In this document: positions 47,680 through 56,692 of the stretch, piece by piece
How positions within the stretch are numbered: the first letter of the stretch is position 1
How the letters are laid out: every line of letters begins with the position of its first letter
NCBI GenBank assembly: GCA_032433595.1
Contig: JASWJB010000292.1
Coordinates: 1 to 56,692, forward strand
Length of the DNA stretch: 56,692 nucleotides
Reading direction: 5' to 3'
From: Conoideocrella luteorostrata
Taxonomy: Eukaryota; Ascomycota; Sordariomycetes; Hypocreales; Clavicipitaceae
Made by a program: the position numbers and the translations under genes
The notes under the pieces: generated by a model
Seen by the model: only the letters and a program-made list of their open reading frames with translations
Databases searched by the model: none
Told to the model about the DNA's origin: nothing

Positions 47680-48674
47680 GCGAGATCTATTTGATGAAAG
47701 TGAAGAAAGCGGTACGGCGTTGAACTGGTGGAGAGAGTGGAGGCGAATAGGCCTGGGGCCCCGTCAATAATATGCTACCCTGTCTTTGGCAGGGAGCTGG
47801 AAAAGCCCATCATCAAGAAGGGTCCAGCTCTAGACGGCGGTTTCGCCTCGTTATCACAGCGTCAACTGGGGCTGTCGAAGAGCGGAGGTGGATCTCCGTG
47901 ACGAGGCTTGGATCTCCGACACCACCACGCAGATGGGGTAATGAGATAAGTCGAGCTAGTGGGAATGACCAAGTGAGAAACAAAATCTGGCAGCGGGGAG
48001 ATCGGTCGTATATTCTGGGGGTGCGCCCACGTTCTAAAGATGCGTCATTACTGAGGGGCCTCGATAGTCAACGTGAGACGAGGTTTGAATCACAGCCTTC
48101 GAACGAGGGTCCTCATTTGAAGTCGCGATGATAGCGGGGCACAACCAATCGTGAGACTTCTTACCATTGGACCGACGGGGAGGCGTTCACATGGACGATT
48201 GGATGAGCCTCTTCATCAGCTGGACAATAATCCGGGATCCGTCAATTACAAGTCAATATTGCGATCGCAAAAGCAACGAATAAACGTCATAAGATGATGA
48301 TAAGGGTAAACGTCGCGCATCGACTCCGACAGCCCCGCCATTAGTCTCGCAGAAGCGCTCCTTGATGCGCCACGTTCAGCCAGATGTGGACCCCATCCCG
48401 CAGAACATCCATGGCCATGAGCCAAATTCCACGATGGCACATATTGTACAACACTACTTGCTGCTTGGCATGGGTGTTGCTGAAGATGGAGGAAAGGAGG
48501 GCTTGCGTGTGCAGAGACGAGCAGCTCGCTCCGGCCGTCCGAGGTTTCCTGGGCATTATAAATCGAAACCTCCCTCTTCCGCGCTATATATTGCCCAGGG
48601 TCAGCAGTATTGGGCTTTGTGGATTTGCCATTCCTTAGGTGTATAGACTCATCGTTTTGTGCAAACACGCCAAT
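47680..48674. promoter_or_regulatory. Divergent intergenic region, transcription factor B / 5-oxoprolinase
   Basis: 995 bp between divergent start codons, containing both promoters. Open frames 47549-47770 (+) and 47772-48131 (+) are not credible genes; the first is antisense to exon 1 of transcription factor B. A tRNA-like fragment is listed separately. I did not find a convincing CGG-N-CCG operator pair by eye. Confidence 0.5.
48093..48180 (-). other. tRNA-like remnant
   Basis: On the minus strand, GGTCCAATGG resembles a tRNA A box, a 5-bp AAGTC/GACTT stem could be an anticodon stem with a 30-nt loop, and GTTCGAA resembles a T-loop. Acceptor and T stems do not pair, so it is not a working tRNA. 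Possibly a decayed tRNA or tRNA-derived element, or coincidence. Confidence 0.2.
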
Positions 48675-51600
48675 ATGACCGTCAACTCCCTGGGAATCCG
48701 GGTCTCCATCGACAGAGGCGGCACCTTCACTGACGTGCACGCTGCCATCCCCGGCCGAGAAGACATCATTCTGAAGCTTTTGTCCGTTGATCCGGCCAAC
48801 TACCAGGATGCTCCAACAGAGGGTATCCGCAGAATTCTCGAGCTTGTTACAGACAGAAGGCTTCCTCGAGGAGAGCCTCTCGATTTGTTCCACTTTGAGT
48901 CTATCCGCATGGGCACGACCGTTGCCACCAACGCCTTGCTGGAACGAAAGGGCGAGAAAGTGGCTCTCATCACTACCAGGGGCTTCAGAGATCTGTTAGC
49001 TATTGGCAACCAGTCCCGGCCGGACATCTTCGACTTGTCAGTCTCTAGACCCGAAGTTCTCTTCGATGAGGTAGTCGAGGTCGATGAGCGTGTGACCATG
49101 GAGGACTACACCGAAGATCCAGCGTTGGCAAAGACTCAGGTGACGGGAGGCGATGTTGACCTTGCTACTGCCATAACAGGGGAGACTGTCCGAATTCTAC
49201 AGAGACCAGAGCCAGAAGTCGTTCGGTCGAGCCTACGAGCGCTATGGGATAACGGCTTCCGCTCAGTTGCCGTCGTTTTCATTCACTCATATGCCTTTCC
49301 CGACCATGAGTTGCTGGTTGGTAGATTGGCCCTCGAGATGGGCTTTTCAGTTACATTGTCTTCGGAAGTACAGCCAATGATCAATGTAGTCCCACGAGGC
49401 ATGTCCGCTGTGGCGGATGCATATCTCACTCCTATCATAAAGCAATACATCAACTCAATATCTGCCAATTTTCGTGGTGGCTTTGAGTCTGCCGCAACCC
49501 GGGTTGAGTTTATGCAGTCCGATGGCGGGCTCGCTGATTATCGGAAATTCAGCGGCCTCAAAGCCATCTTATCCGGTCCTGCCGGCGGCGTGGTAGGCTA
49601 TGCCCAGACATCATGGGACGAAGATGAGCGCTGCCCCATCATTGGGTTTGACATGGGCGGGACGTCGACCGATGTATCTCGCTACGCGGGTGTTTACGAC
49701 CACGTCTTCGAAACCACTACGGCTGGAATTGCTATTCAATCGCCGCAACTAGATATCCATACTGTCGCCGCTGGCGGCGGCTCTATCTTGACATGGAAGA
49801 ATGGGCTGTTCAATGTTGGGCCTGAGTCTGCGTCAGCACACCCTGGACCTGCTTGCTACAGAAAAGGCGGCCCTTTGACGATAACGGATGCGAATCTGTT
49901 CCTTGGTCGACTCCTTCCCGAATATTTTCCAAAAGTGTTTGGCCCCGGGGAAAATGAGCCGCTCAATAGGAAAATTGTCGAGTCGAAGTTTTCTCAGATG
50001 ACCAGTGAAATCAACAAAGACAGAGCCTTGGCGGGACTGTCGCCGTTTTCACCTCAGGAGGTGGCCCTTGGCTTCCTGAAAGTTGCCAACGAAGGAATGG
50101 CTGGACCAATCCGTGCACTCACAGAAGCCCGCGGGTATGACGCCGCCGACCATCATCTGTCGTGCTTCGGTGGTGCTGGAGGGCAGCATGCCTGCTCCGT
50201 TGCCGAAGTTCTTGGCATCTCCCGCATCATAATCCACAAGTACTCGTCGATTCTTTCTGCCTACGGCATCTCTCTGGCTGATGTGGTTCATGAGATCCAA
50301 CGCCCAGCCGCCGTCACGTACGGTAAAGATACAGAAGCTGCCATCAACACACAGCTGGACCTGCTAGCCGAGCAAGCCAAGTACGAGCTTCTCCAACAGG
50401 GTTTCGCGCCAGACAACATCAAGTTCAATGCCTATCTCAGCATGAGATATCAAGGATCCAGCAGCTCCCTCATGATTCTAAAGGGCGGTGACGGGGATTT
50501 CCAGCGTGGATTTGAAGATGCTCACCGACGCGGTTTCGGATTTCATTTCCCTGAGAAGTCCATCATCGTCGACGATTTCCGTGTCAGAGCTATTGGCACA
50601 ACTGGCTCCAAGCAGGCCAACACCCCGTTCAGCCAACTCAAAGCAGTCGATAACTCAGAGTGCTCCATAGCTGCCACGCCCCATGGAGCCAACGAGGTCT
50701 TCTTTGAAGGAGTCGGCCTCCTGGAAACACCCGTGTTTGAACTCCAGTCTCTTCTGGTAGGCGCACGCATCACCGGGCCGGCGCTGATCATTGACAACAC
50801 TCAAACCATTCTCGTCACTCCTGACGCTACCGCCACTATTTTGGATAGCTATGTTGTCCTGGACAGAAATCAGAAGAAGCCCGCGCATGATGAACCCGGT
50901 AGCAATGAGCATAGTGAAGAAGAATTCAGTCCTATCCAGCTCACCGTCTTTGGACATCGTTTCATGGCCATTGCGGAGCAAATGGGGCGCACTTTAAAGA
51001 AAACAGCTGTGTCCACCAATATTAAGGAACGCCTGGACTTTTCCTGCGCAATTTTCAGCCCGGATGGTGGATTGGTGGCCAACGCACCACACGTTCCTGT
51101 GCACTTGGGCTCCATGCAGTTCGCCGTCCAGTACCAGCACAAACTGTGGGAAGGGAAGCTCCAGGACGGCGATGTCCTGGTCTCCAACCACCCTTCCTGC
51201 GGTGGCACTCACCTTCCCGACATCACTGTCATCACCCCAGTATTTGACGGCCGCGAGATCGCCTTCTACGTGGCCTCTCGTGGTCACCATGCAGATATCG
51301 GCGGAACTCTCCCCGGCTCGATGCCCCCCACGTCCTCCGCTCTATGGCAAGAAGGTGCCTCCATCGAGTCCACCAAACTCGTCAGCGCAGGGCGTTTCAA
51401 TGAAGAGGAAGTGACGAGGCTCCTCCTCGAAGAGCCCGCCAAGTATGAGGGCTGCTCGGGGACGCGCAGACTCCAGGACAACCTTTCCGACATGAAGGCA
51501 CAAATCGCCGCCAATGCCAAGGGCATCACGCTCATCAAGGCTCTGATTGCCGAGTTTGGACTCTCATGTGTCCATCGGTACATGTACGCCATCCAGCACA

Positions 51601-52541
51601 CGGCTGAGGATGCCGTCCGCGCCCTTCTGCGAGACACGTCCGCCAAGTTTGGCGGGGAGCCCCTAAGAGCGGTAGACTACATGGATGACGGCACGCCCAT
51701 CTCCCTAACCATAACTATTTCTCCTGCCGACGGATCCGCCACGTTCGACTTCACCGGCACCGGACCGCACGTCCTCGGCAACACCAACGCCCCCAAGGCC
51801 ATCACACACTCGGCCATCATCTACTGCCTCCGCAGCCTGGTATCTTCCTCCATCCCCCTCAACCAAGGGTGTCTCGCCCCCATCAACATCATCATTCCGG
51901 ACGACTCGCTGCTCAACCCCGGCGCGGGCTTGGCCGTTGTGGGCGGCAACGTGCTCACTTCACAGCGCGTCACGGACGTTGTGCTCAAGGCCTTCCATGC
52001 CTGCGCAGCCAGCCAGGGCTGCTGCAACAACCTGACGTTTGGGACTGGCGGCAAGGACCCCGTGACCGGAGAGCACAAGGAAGGATTTGGGTATTACGAG
52101 ACCATAGCGGGAGGTTCTGGAGCGGGGCCGTCCTGGGCGGGACAGAGCGGCGTGCACACGCACATGACAAACACGCGTATCACGGACCCGGAAGTATTTG
52201 AAAAACGGTATCCTTGTATTCTCAGACGATTTGAGCTCAGAAGGGGCTCGGGCGGCCGTGGGAGGAACCGCGGGGGTGACGGCACACTCAGAGAGATCGA
52301 GTTCCGTGTGCCTGTGCAGTGCTCAATTCTCAGCGAGAGGAGATCACGCTGTCCGTATGGTATGGAAGGTGGTGAAGACGGCCAAGCTGGCCTGAACTCG
52401 GTCCGTGTGATGGACCAGATGAGTGAGAAGATGAGAATCGTCAACCTTGGCGCCAAGGCTACTACGAAGCTGGGACCTGGTGAGAGCGTCGTTATTGAGT
52501 CACCAGGCGGTGGTGGCTGGGGTGCCGAGGAGCAGAAATAG
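48675..52541 (+). CDS. 5-oxoprolinase (ATP-hydrolysing) / hydantoinase A-B fusion
   Basis: Single exon, 1288 residues, the full length of eukaryotic 5-oxoprolinases. The N-terminal half is hydantoinase A-like: RVSIDRGGTFTDVHA (about 9-23), MGTTVATNALLERKG, SGPAGGVVGYA, GFDMGGTSTDVSRYAG and HTVAAGGGSIL, an ATP-binding actin-like fold. After about residue 755 the hydantoinase B half follows: NIKERLDFSCAIFSPDGGLV, HVPVHLGSMQ, NHPSCGGTHLPDITV, SRGHHADIGGTLPGSMPP and a glycine-rich end (ESPGGGGWG). The enzyme cleaves 5-oxo-L-proline to L-glutamate with ATP in the gamma-glutamyl cycle. No frameshift or missing motif is seen. Related fungal paralogues may act on hydantoins or other cyclic amides, so the substrate is not certain. 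The start at MTVNSLGIRV is preferred to an upstream in-frame codon because it matches the family N-terminus. Confidence 0.93.
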   Translation: MTVNSLGIRVSIDRGGTFTDVHAAIPGREDIILKLLSVDPANYQDAPTEGIRRILELVTDRRLPRGEPLDLFHFESIRMGTTVATNALLERKGEKVALITTRGFRDLLAIGNQSRPDIFDLSVSRPEVLFDEVVEVDERVTMEDYTEDPALAKTQVTGGDVDLATAITGETVRILQRPEPEVVRSSLRALWDNGFRSVAVVFIHSYAFPDHELLVGRLALEMGFSVTLSSEVQPMINVVPRGMSAVADAYLTPIIKQYINSISANFRGGFESAATRVEFMQSDGGLADYRKFSGLKAILSGPAGGVVGYAQTSWDEDERCPIIGFDMGGTSTDVSRYAGVYDHVFETTTAGIAIQSPQLDIHTVAAGGGSILTWKNGLFNVGPESASAHPGPACYRKGGPLTITDANLFLGRLLPEYFPKVFGPGENEPLNRKIVESKFSQMTSEINKDRALAGLSPFSPQEVALGFLKVANEGMAGPIRALTEARGYDAADHHLSCFGGAGGQHACSVAEVLGISRIIIHKYSSILSAYGISLADVVHEIQRPAAVTYGKDTEAAINTQLDLLAEQAKYELLQQGFAPDNIKFNAYLSMRYQGSSSSLMILKGGDGDFQRGFEDAHRRGFGFHFPEKSIIVDDFRVRAIGTTGSKQANTPFSQLKAVDNSECSIAATPHGANEVFFEGVGLLETPVFELQSLLVGARITGPALIIDNTQTILVTPDATATILDSYVVLDRNQKKPAHDEPGSNEHSEEEFSPIQLTVFGHRFMAIAEQMGRTLKKTAVSTNIKERLDFSCAIFSPDGGLVANAPHVPVHLGSMQFAVQYQHKLWEGKLQDGDVLVSNHPSCGGTHLPDITVITPVFDGREIAFYVASRGHHADIGGTLPGSMPPTSSALWQEGASIESTKLVSAGRFNEEEVTRLLLEEPAKYEGCSGTRRLQDNLSDMKAQIAANAKGITLIKALIAEFGLSCVHRYMYAIQHTAEDAVRALLRDTSAKFGGEPLRAVDYMDDGTPISLTITISPADGSATFDFTGTGPHVLGNTNAPKAITHSAIIYCLRSLVSSSIPLNQGCLAPINIIIPDDSLLNPGAGLAVVGGNVLTSQRVTDVVLKAFHACAASQGCCNNLTFGTGGKDPVTGEHKEGFGYYETIAGGSGAGPSWAGQSGVHTHMTNTRITDPEVFEKRYPCILRRFELRRGSGGRGRNRGGDGTLREIEFRVPVQCSILSERRSRCPYGMEGGEDGQAGLNSVRVMDQMSEKMRIVNLGAKATTKLGPGESVVIESPGGGGWGAEEQK

Positions 52542-52938
52542 AAATAGAGTGTACAGTCCCAGACCCAAAAAAAAATAATCTTGGTATAAATTGTTTTAAT
52601 ATAATAATACACTAGCAAGAAAGAAACGCGATTGTTGGCGTACAATCATGGTTCAAATGGGAGATGTTCAGCCCTACTGCCGCAGGTCGTACGACGGGTC
52701 TTCATATCTTACAGCTCTCCCCCGGTACTGATCCTTCTCTTTTTTTTTTGTGCGAATGTGTGTGTGTGTTCTTCAAAAATGAGAACGCAAAGCTGTTATA
52801 CAGCCGGAAGTTAAACAAAAGTCCCAAAAACCCAAACCCAAAGCCCTTTTGTTACATAGCAATTAGATATCCAGCTTTTTTTTTCTGGCGTAGGGTAGCC
52901 CCCTAGACGTGAACGCGTAGTCTCATAAGAATGCCAGT

Positions 52939-52961
52939 GTACGGAGTGTAGTACTCCGTAC
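52939..52961. repeat. Inverted pair of the dispersed word (9-bp arms, 5-nt spacer)
   Basis: GTACGGAGT, spacer GTAGT, ACTCCGTAC. Perfect arms. About 400 bp downstream of the 5-oxoprolinase stop codon. Confidence 0.9.
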
Positions 52962-53863
52962 TTGGAAAGACATTAACGAAGCGCTGCCTGCCGTGTGCCG
53001 TGTGTATGAAAAGATGCTCATAGTACCTCCCAAAAAATATGAAAAGAAGACAATATGAGAAGAAGAAAAGAAGAACCTTCCCCCCGCCCCGAGAAGACTG
53101 AGCCCCTCCCCTACCCCGGTGTCTTGGCGAGAGTACTCCCATATGTGAAAAGGAAATAAACGATGAAGCCGCAATGATCGTCTGTTTTTGGGTTGGTACA
53201 CCGGGACGAGCCGCCCGTTGTGGGCCTCCGCCTAAGAACCATGCTTGACTTTAAAAGTCGGCCGTTTTTTTTGTTTTTGGTGGATGACGATGCTTGGCGA
53301 AATGAGGAAGGAGATTATGGATAAATGGCAATGAATGGCGATGGATCAACGCGGGTATGTAATTAGCCGTCCAATGACTTTTGTGGTGATCTCTCAGCCG
53401 CAGATAGGCTGCGCCACCTTCCCCTCATTTGTGAGATTAAAAGACGACAGCACCCCCCCCCCCCAGAATGAGGAAAACGTGCCGTCTCTTGTCTTGCTTC
53501 ATGGTTCTGCTGCGGTCGCATCAGAAATGTGACGGCTTGATAGCAAAAACCTTGAAACGTTGTGTATCTATTAGCTTGCCCCATGCTTATTGAACCCCGA
53601 ATTTTTTTTTTTTGGTTTTTGTCTGCCCGTCGTTTGCTTGATAGTCGTGCTTATTGTGGAAAGCTTTGAACTGCCACAACTGTTGGTGTCGAGGCTGTTC
53701 AGCGAACAAGCAAGAGTTTCTCATTGACGGCGGCATGACGAAAAATTCTTCCTGGCAGTTATGACAGTTCAAAAGGGAAGAAATCGAGAGTGTACCATCG
53801 ATCGAATCGAGTAAAGAGAACATCCATGCTTCTGAAAAAGCTCGGTGTAACTGGCTGGGCCAC

Positions 53864-54124
53864 TTAGTTGGGAAATTGTGCGCCCATGTGAGCAAAAACG
53901 ACGTCATCATTATGAGGTTTAGATTTCATCGATGGCAGAGGAGAGCATTCTGGCGTACCAGAAGCAGCTTGGGGATTGCCGGTGGCAGTCGAACCAGTAT
54001 TCACAGTGGCTTGCTGCATGATATTGTTGAAGGGCCCGTTGGAGTCGTCAAGCCAACGAAGGAGTTGTGGTGACCCCTCCTCTCCTTGGTTGTGCTGAGG
54101 TACAACAGCACCGTCGTGAGCCAT
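53864..54124 (-). CDS. Possible small hypothetical protein
   Basis: 86-codon frame starting MAHDGAVVPQHNQGEEGSPQ and ending MGAQFPN. The composition (Q, N, G, T, S, P; few rare residues) looks like a disordered protein rather than random sequence. A possible upstream exon exists: a GTGAGA donor at 54191-54186 and an acceptor ending GACAG just before 54136 would join a frame reading YPSGARLRGE to KFSEMAHDG, but no start codon is visible in that exon. No family recognised; chance occurrence is possible. Confidence 0.3.
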   Translation of the reverse strand: MAHDGAVVPQHNQGEEGSPQLLRWLDDSNGPFNNIMQQATVNTGSTATGNPQAASGTPECSPLPSMKSKPHNDDVVFAHMGAQFPN

Positions 54125-56692
54125 TTCACTGAATTTCTGTCAGTTACACCTGCCGCAACGGTAAAGAAGTTTGGCGGAATTGAGAATCTCACCTCCCCGC
54201 GGAGCCGTGCACCGCTTGGGTAGAAGAAGATGCGTCCATATCAGCGATAACCGACCCGGTCGTTACGTCCCCGATCGACAACTTATTACGGCAGCTGTCT
54301 TCGAGTTCCAATACAGCGACGGACAGACGACCTGTGGTCCCGCTAAACTTGCCAAGGGCGAGAACAACGGTAAAGGAGGACTTGGAGCGATCTGTCAAGG
54401 TTTGACCAAAGAAAGGGGAATGCGTGGAACACCAAGATCTTGAGTGGGAACGATAGAAGAATGAAACGTCTTGCAGTGGAACAGCGTAAGTGCTACTTAC
54501 GACAAAGACGATGAAGCAAAGGTAAAGAGCGGCAGAACAACACTCTCTTTTGCAGGTAAATCTATATAGGGGCACGTGAGAGTGGTGTTTCCAGTGAGGG
54601 CAAGGTGAGGGAATGTAGAAGAATTGTTTCAGAATGTCGAGGGCTGAGGAGGTTATTCCGGCGATAAAACGTGCTGGGCCTTGCTCCGTAATTATAGCCC
54701 GGCTACTCTCCGACCACACCGTACAGATTAATACTTGGATCTGGTCAAGGGTGGAGTAGGGAGTCAAGGTGAGTGACTTGTGTTCTGCTCGTAATAAGGC
54801 AACTGAGAACGTCATTCTCGGGGGGGGGAGGCCCACCCGTTCAATGTGTTGTACTGTAAATAGTCCTTGCCTAGGCGAGAAGTGTCAGACGGGCAACTGA
54901 ATTGTAGAGAATGACACTCATCAATCCCACCCCTCTCTCAGCCATCGAAGGGACGCAGACTTGGAGTCCAGGAACCCGTCTACTAGACCAAGTTGAACAC
55001 TGACGGTACCTACATCGGTTCTCGGCGTGGGACGGCAATCAACCGCGAGGCGTTCAAAATCTTGGGGCGAGTGGTGAGCGGAACGTGGGGGAGGTGTACT
55101 CGTAGCAGAGGATTACCAAAACCTTTCCCATAGCTTTTGTCTTCCGTTCAATACCTCAAGGCCGTTAGGCGATTCGAGTCTTATCAAATCCCTGTCGTGA
55201 GATCCGACAAAATTACCGTCTTTGGTATCATGGTCACTTGGAGGCCCTCGCTTTCATCAGCAAGTTGCGCATCAGACCAGTCCGGGGCTATCCACTGCTG
55301 GGCTGAACAGCAAGGGGTGCGGGTGTGTATGCGTGTGGTGACGATCTCTCCATAGTACCGCTTGGGTAATTGACAAAGACTTTCTCGCTGCCATCTACTC
55401 CGTATTCGTACAACCACTCTCTTGAGTTAAATCATTCATTGCCTTTCTTATTACTATTTATCTGGTCATGACTCAAGATGGGTAAAAAGACGATAAGTTG
55501 CTCTTTCGGAAGTAAACAAGGTATACACACCCTTAGAACGGCCATCAATGGCGTGAGGAATATCTACAGCGAGTATCCGTAAAACGGCTCCGGGGGGAGG
55601 GCTGGCACAGTTCGGCGGAGCACCGACGGTTTGTGCTTACTTGTTATAATGCCCAAATTTGCTGGATCAAGCGGTAACAGCACTCGACGGGATCCAGGCC
55701 AACAACAATTACGTGAATGGCCTGGTGGCTGGGTTGGGGACACCCCCTGCCTGGTGGTTCGCCCTCGCCCGTTGCCTTTTTTCTTGGAGGAATCGGTACT
55801 CCGTACGATGGTACGAAGAAAAATTCAATGGTGTTTGTCATCTTCTAGACTTCGAGGTACCCCGGTAGTTGTAGCCGTTCCTGGAGTATAGCAGCTCAAT
55901 TTCATGCGCGCTTTATCTGTCAAAGGGAAAGGGGGACCAGATGGTCAGCGACATACAGGGGTGGTTCCGAAGGCCTCCAAACAACCATAAACCAGATCAG
56001 CCCAAACCGTCTTTGAAAAGCCTAGTCTCTGGGCCACGCGGAGGTTGTTGCATCGAAATCTACACCTCGTGATGGAAGCAAAAATTTTCATTCATCTGCC
56101 ACTTACGCAACATGTTCAACAAGGGCTGTCGAGATGTGAGGTCCTCCCATCTCTCTTCACGGCCCTCCATCGAATTCTCCCAGCGCCAATTGGCCCGCAC
56201 TGAACCTGCGTACCTGCTCAAAAAGATACTACATGCTTTCGCTTGGCATTCTTTGCACGGATCTCCGCAGGCCTCTCAGCGTCTGCGACACTCCAGCTAA
56301 CGAACATGGAAGGATTCGCTCTTTCGCTCATCCGTCTCTCATGCATGGCAGCTAAAGACGTTCAGTTTTAGTACACATGGCAGTTGGTGACTGCGCTGGG
56401 AGTGAGTTGGTGCGCCCACTGGGCGAGGGTCCCGGTCTGACAGAGCAACCCAGGACGCCAAGACAATTGGAACAGTCCCATACCCATTGCAACCTGGCAA
56501 CCTGGGCTGTGGCTCTTGTACGCAATCTTCTTGATTTCGATTTTTGTAATCTAGTCCGCCTTTTAGAGATTACGGAGTGCGGGCTTCATGGCTTCCTGGG
56601 GACTTCTACTCGTGCGACCCACCACTTTGATGTCTTGCCCGTGTAACTGACCAAAACCTAGCCCACCAAAACGCCGGCTTTGCAGAGCAATC

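Larger units (their letters stand above)
52542..56692. other. Gene-poor right end
   Basis: 3' region of the 5-oxoprolinase gene and about 4 kb with no recognised gene. It contains an inverted pair of the dispersed word (52939-52961), single copies at 55396, 55797 and 56571, a (GT)n run near 52756, a C-run near 53453-53464 and a T-run near 53600. One small ORF is listed separately. Confidence 0.6.

Noticed and set aside
47549..47770. 73-codon frame on the plus strand with a protein-like look
   Set aside because: Antisense to exon 1 of transcription factor B, whose splice phase and zinc cluster strongly support the minus strand.

Overview
The window comes from a filamentous ascomycete, most likely a sordariomycete of the order Hypocreales. 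The evidence is short introns (about 50-160 nt) with GTAAGT-like donors and CTAAC/CTGAC branch points, Zn(II)2Cys6 regulators, a fungal inositol phosphorylceramide synthase, a Nab3-type RNA-binding protein, RPA34.5 and Grc3. The order-level placement is inference from protein style. No complete RNA gene was found.

Layout. 1-191: 5' end of a cytosolic serine hydroxymethyltransferase running off the left edge. 2.0-7.7 kb: an accessory-looking trio made of a coiled-coil hypothetical protein, a divergent Hsp70-like ATPase of the fungal accessory type, and a convergent small single-pass membrane protein whose tail repeats a GFN motif also present in an insertion of the Hsp70-like protein. 9.1-11.0 kb: ferric-reductase-type flavocytochrome. 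11.4-14.2 kb: Nab3-like RNA-binding protein. 15.4-16.2 kb: mitochondrial ICT1-like GGQ peptidyl-tRNA hydrolase. 17.6-19.0 kb: calcium/calmodulin-dependent protein kinase. 20.5-22.0 kb: IPC synthase (AUR1). 22-30 kb: a long stretch with no convincing gene. 30.0-35.0 kb: head-to-head RNA polymerase I subunit RPA34 and polynucleotide kinase GRC3, both ribosome-biogenesis genes sharing a 400-bp promoter. 35-39.6 kb: second gene-poor stretch, containing a perfect 18-bp inverted repeat. 39.6-52.5 kb: two Zn2Cys6 regulators, an anion:cation-symporter-type MFS transporter and a full-length 5-oxoprolinase/hydantoinase, forming a plausible catabolic cluster for 5-oxoproline (or a hydantoin-like amide). 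52.5-56.7 kb: mostly empty, with one possible small ORF.

A short palindromic word, TACGGAGTA/TACTCCGTA, recurs more than 20 times in the intergenic DNA, sometimes as inverted pairs, and I did not see it in any coding exon. The most interesting candidates are the oxoprolinase cluster, the Hsp70-like/GFN-repeat membrane protein pair and this dispersed word. Exon models were built by hand from splice consensus, reading-frame phase and family knowledge. No database search or transcript evidence was available.
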